In this document: piece by piece, positions 15,806 to 16,135 of the stretch
Layout: every line of letters begins with the position of its first letter
Position numbering within the stretch: the stretch's first letter is position 1
Origin: Flavobacteriales bacterium UBA5933
Lineage (GTDB): Bacteria; Bacteroidota; Bacteroidia; Flavobacteriales; Weeksellaceae
Assembly: GCA_002430925.1 (NCBI GenBank)
Contig: DJDD01000039.1
Span: 7,069-23,203, forward strand
DNA length: 16,135 nt
Reading direction: 5' to 3'
Notes under the pieces: model-generated
Told to the model about the DNA's origin: nothing
What the model saw: only the letters and a program-made list of their open reading frames with translations
Databases searched by the model: none
Made by a program: the position numbers and the translations under genes

Positions 15806-16135
15806 TTATTTAGATTCTTTTCTAATATCAAATTCATCATTTGGTGGATTTAATATATAAATTGATTTACCAGAAATTAAATACCCTCCATCTTTATCTT
15901 GCTTAAGAATATATTCTTGGTCTTGATCAAATTCTACATATCTTATAATAAATTTATTATCCTCAATAAAACCTTTAACAACTGTATCACTTTTTATATC
16001 ATCTATATCAAAATTCATTTTTACATTAAAATCTAAACCTACATCCAATATCAAATCAAAAGTATGGTGCTCTTGATTTCTAAATACATCATAATAAAAA
16101 ATATATTTACCAATCCATTTATTATTGGATATTAA
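15806..16135 (-). CDS. C-terminal part of a hypothetical protein, truncated by the window edge
   Basis: The frame ends at TAA 15806-15808 and is open without a stop for 109 codons to the window edge, so the start lies outside. A TTG at 16054 is possible but the sequence upstream of it, NNKWIGKYIFYYDVF, is protein-like and belongs to the same frame. The visible part is beta-rich: a WIGKY opening, alternating strands (FDLILDVGLDF, KFIIRYVEF, YILKQDKDGGYLI) and an acidic end. The opening WxGxY resembles small Bacteroidota lipoproteins with a lipocalin-like barrel, but I cannot name a family from this part. Confidence 0.75.
   Translation of the reverse strand, partial: LISNNKWIGKYIFYYDVFRNQEHHTFDLILDVGLDFNVKMNFDIDDIKSDTVVKGFIEDNKFIIRYVEFDQDQEYILKQDKDGGYLISGKSIYILNPPNDEFDIRKESK

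Noticed and set aside
1..16135. CRISPR array, tRNA or rRNA genes, replication origin
   Set aside because: No regularly spaced direct repeats, no cloverleaf-like GC-richer segments and no rRNA-like sequence were seen on either strand by eye.

Overview
This window is a very AT-rich chromosomal stretch of a Bacteroidota bacterium, most likely family Flavobacteriaceae/Weeksellaceae (the Chryseobacterium-Empedobacter-Elizabethkingia neighbourhood). The evidence is a 1119-residue secreted protein ending in a type B type-IX-secretion (T9SS) sorting domain, a Bacteroidota-style M28 peptidase with a PA insert, HopJ, DUF4878, DUF1697 and DUF2310 family proteins, start codons without clear Shine-Dalgarno sequences, and a dispersed palindromic repeat of a type I associate with these genomes. 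The genus is inferred from gene style, not proven.

Layout. Positions 1-202 hold a small unrecognised minus-strand gene. Positions 286-3591 form a decaying block on the plus strand: a Crp/Fnr-type regulator broken by two frame changes, a superfamily II helicase-like gene that keeps Walker A and motifs V/VI but has lost the stretch that should carry the DExH box, and a SAM-dependent methyltransferase interrupted by one amber codon. Position 3601-4656 (minus) is a conserved hypothetical protein with what looks like a kinase-fold catalytic loop. A 442-base gap follows and carries repeat copy 1. Positions 5099-6562 encode an M28 metallopeptidase that converges with a HopJ-family gene (6614-6934, minus) on one bidirectional terminator. 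Positions 7106-8031 hold an overlapping pair, a DUF4878-like lipoprotein and a YiiX/NlpC-P60-like cysteine hydrolase, closed by a terminator. Positions 8086-10334 hold DUF1697, a small secreted protein, a possible DUF6678 protein and a CbrC family protein. Positions 10431-13790 encode the large T9SS cargo protein, with a perfect 13-bp inverted repeat directly in front of its start codon.

The right end is accessory in character. It has repeat copy 2, a membrane-protein gene frameshifted in an A-run (14053-14687), a DUF2310 zinc-ribbon protein 4 bases downstream, a gene-end remnant joined to repeat copy 3, and the C-terminal part of a minus-strand protein running off the window.

The genes do not form one pathway. 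The recurring themes are gene decay (four damaged genes in two blocks), three diverged copies of a non-coding palindromic element at gene borders, and small orphan proteins (possible DUF6678, CbrC, DUF2310) of the kind often scattered through accessory regions. I found no convincing complete new defence or mobile system. The best candidates for new biology are the repeat family, the kinase-like conserved protein and the hairpin leader of the T9SS gene.
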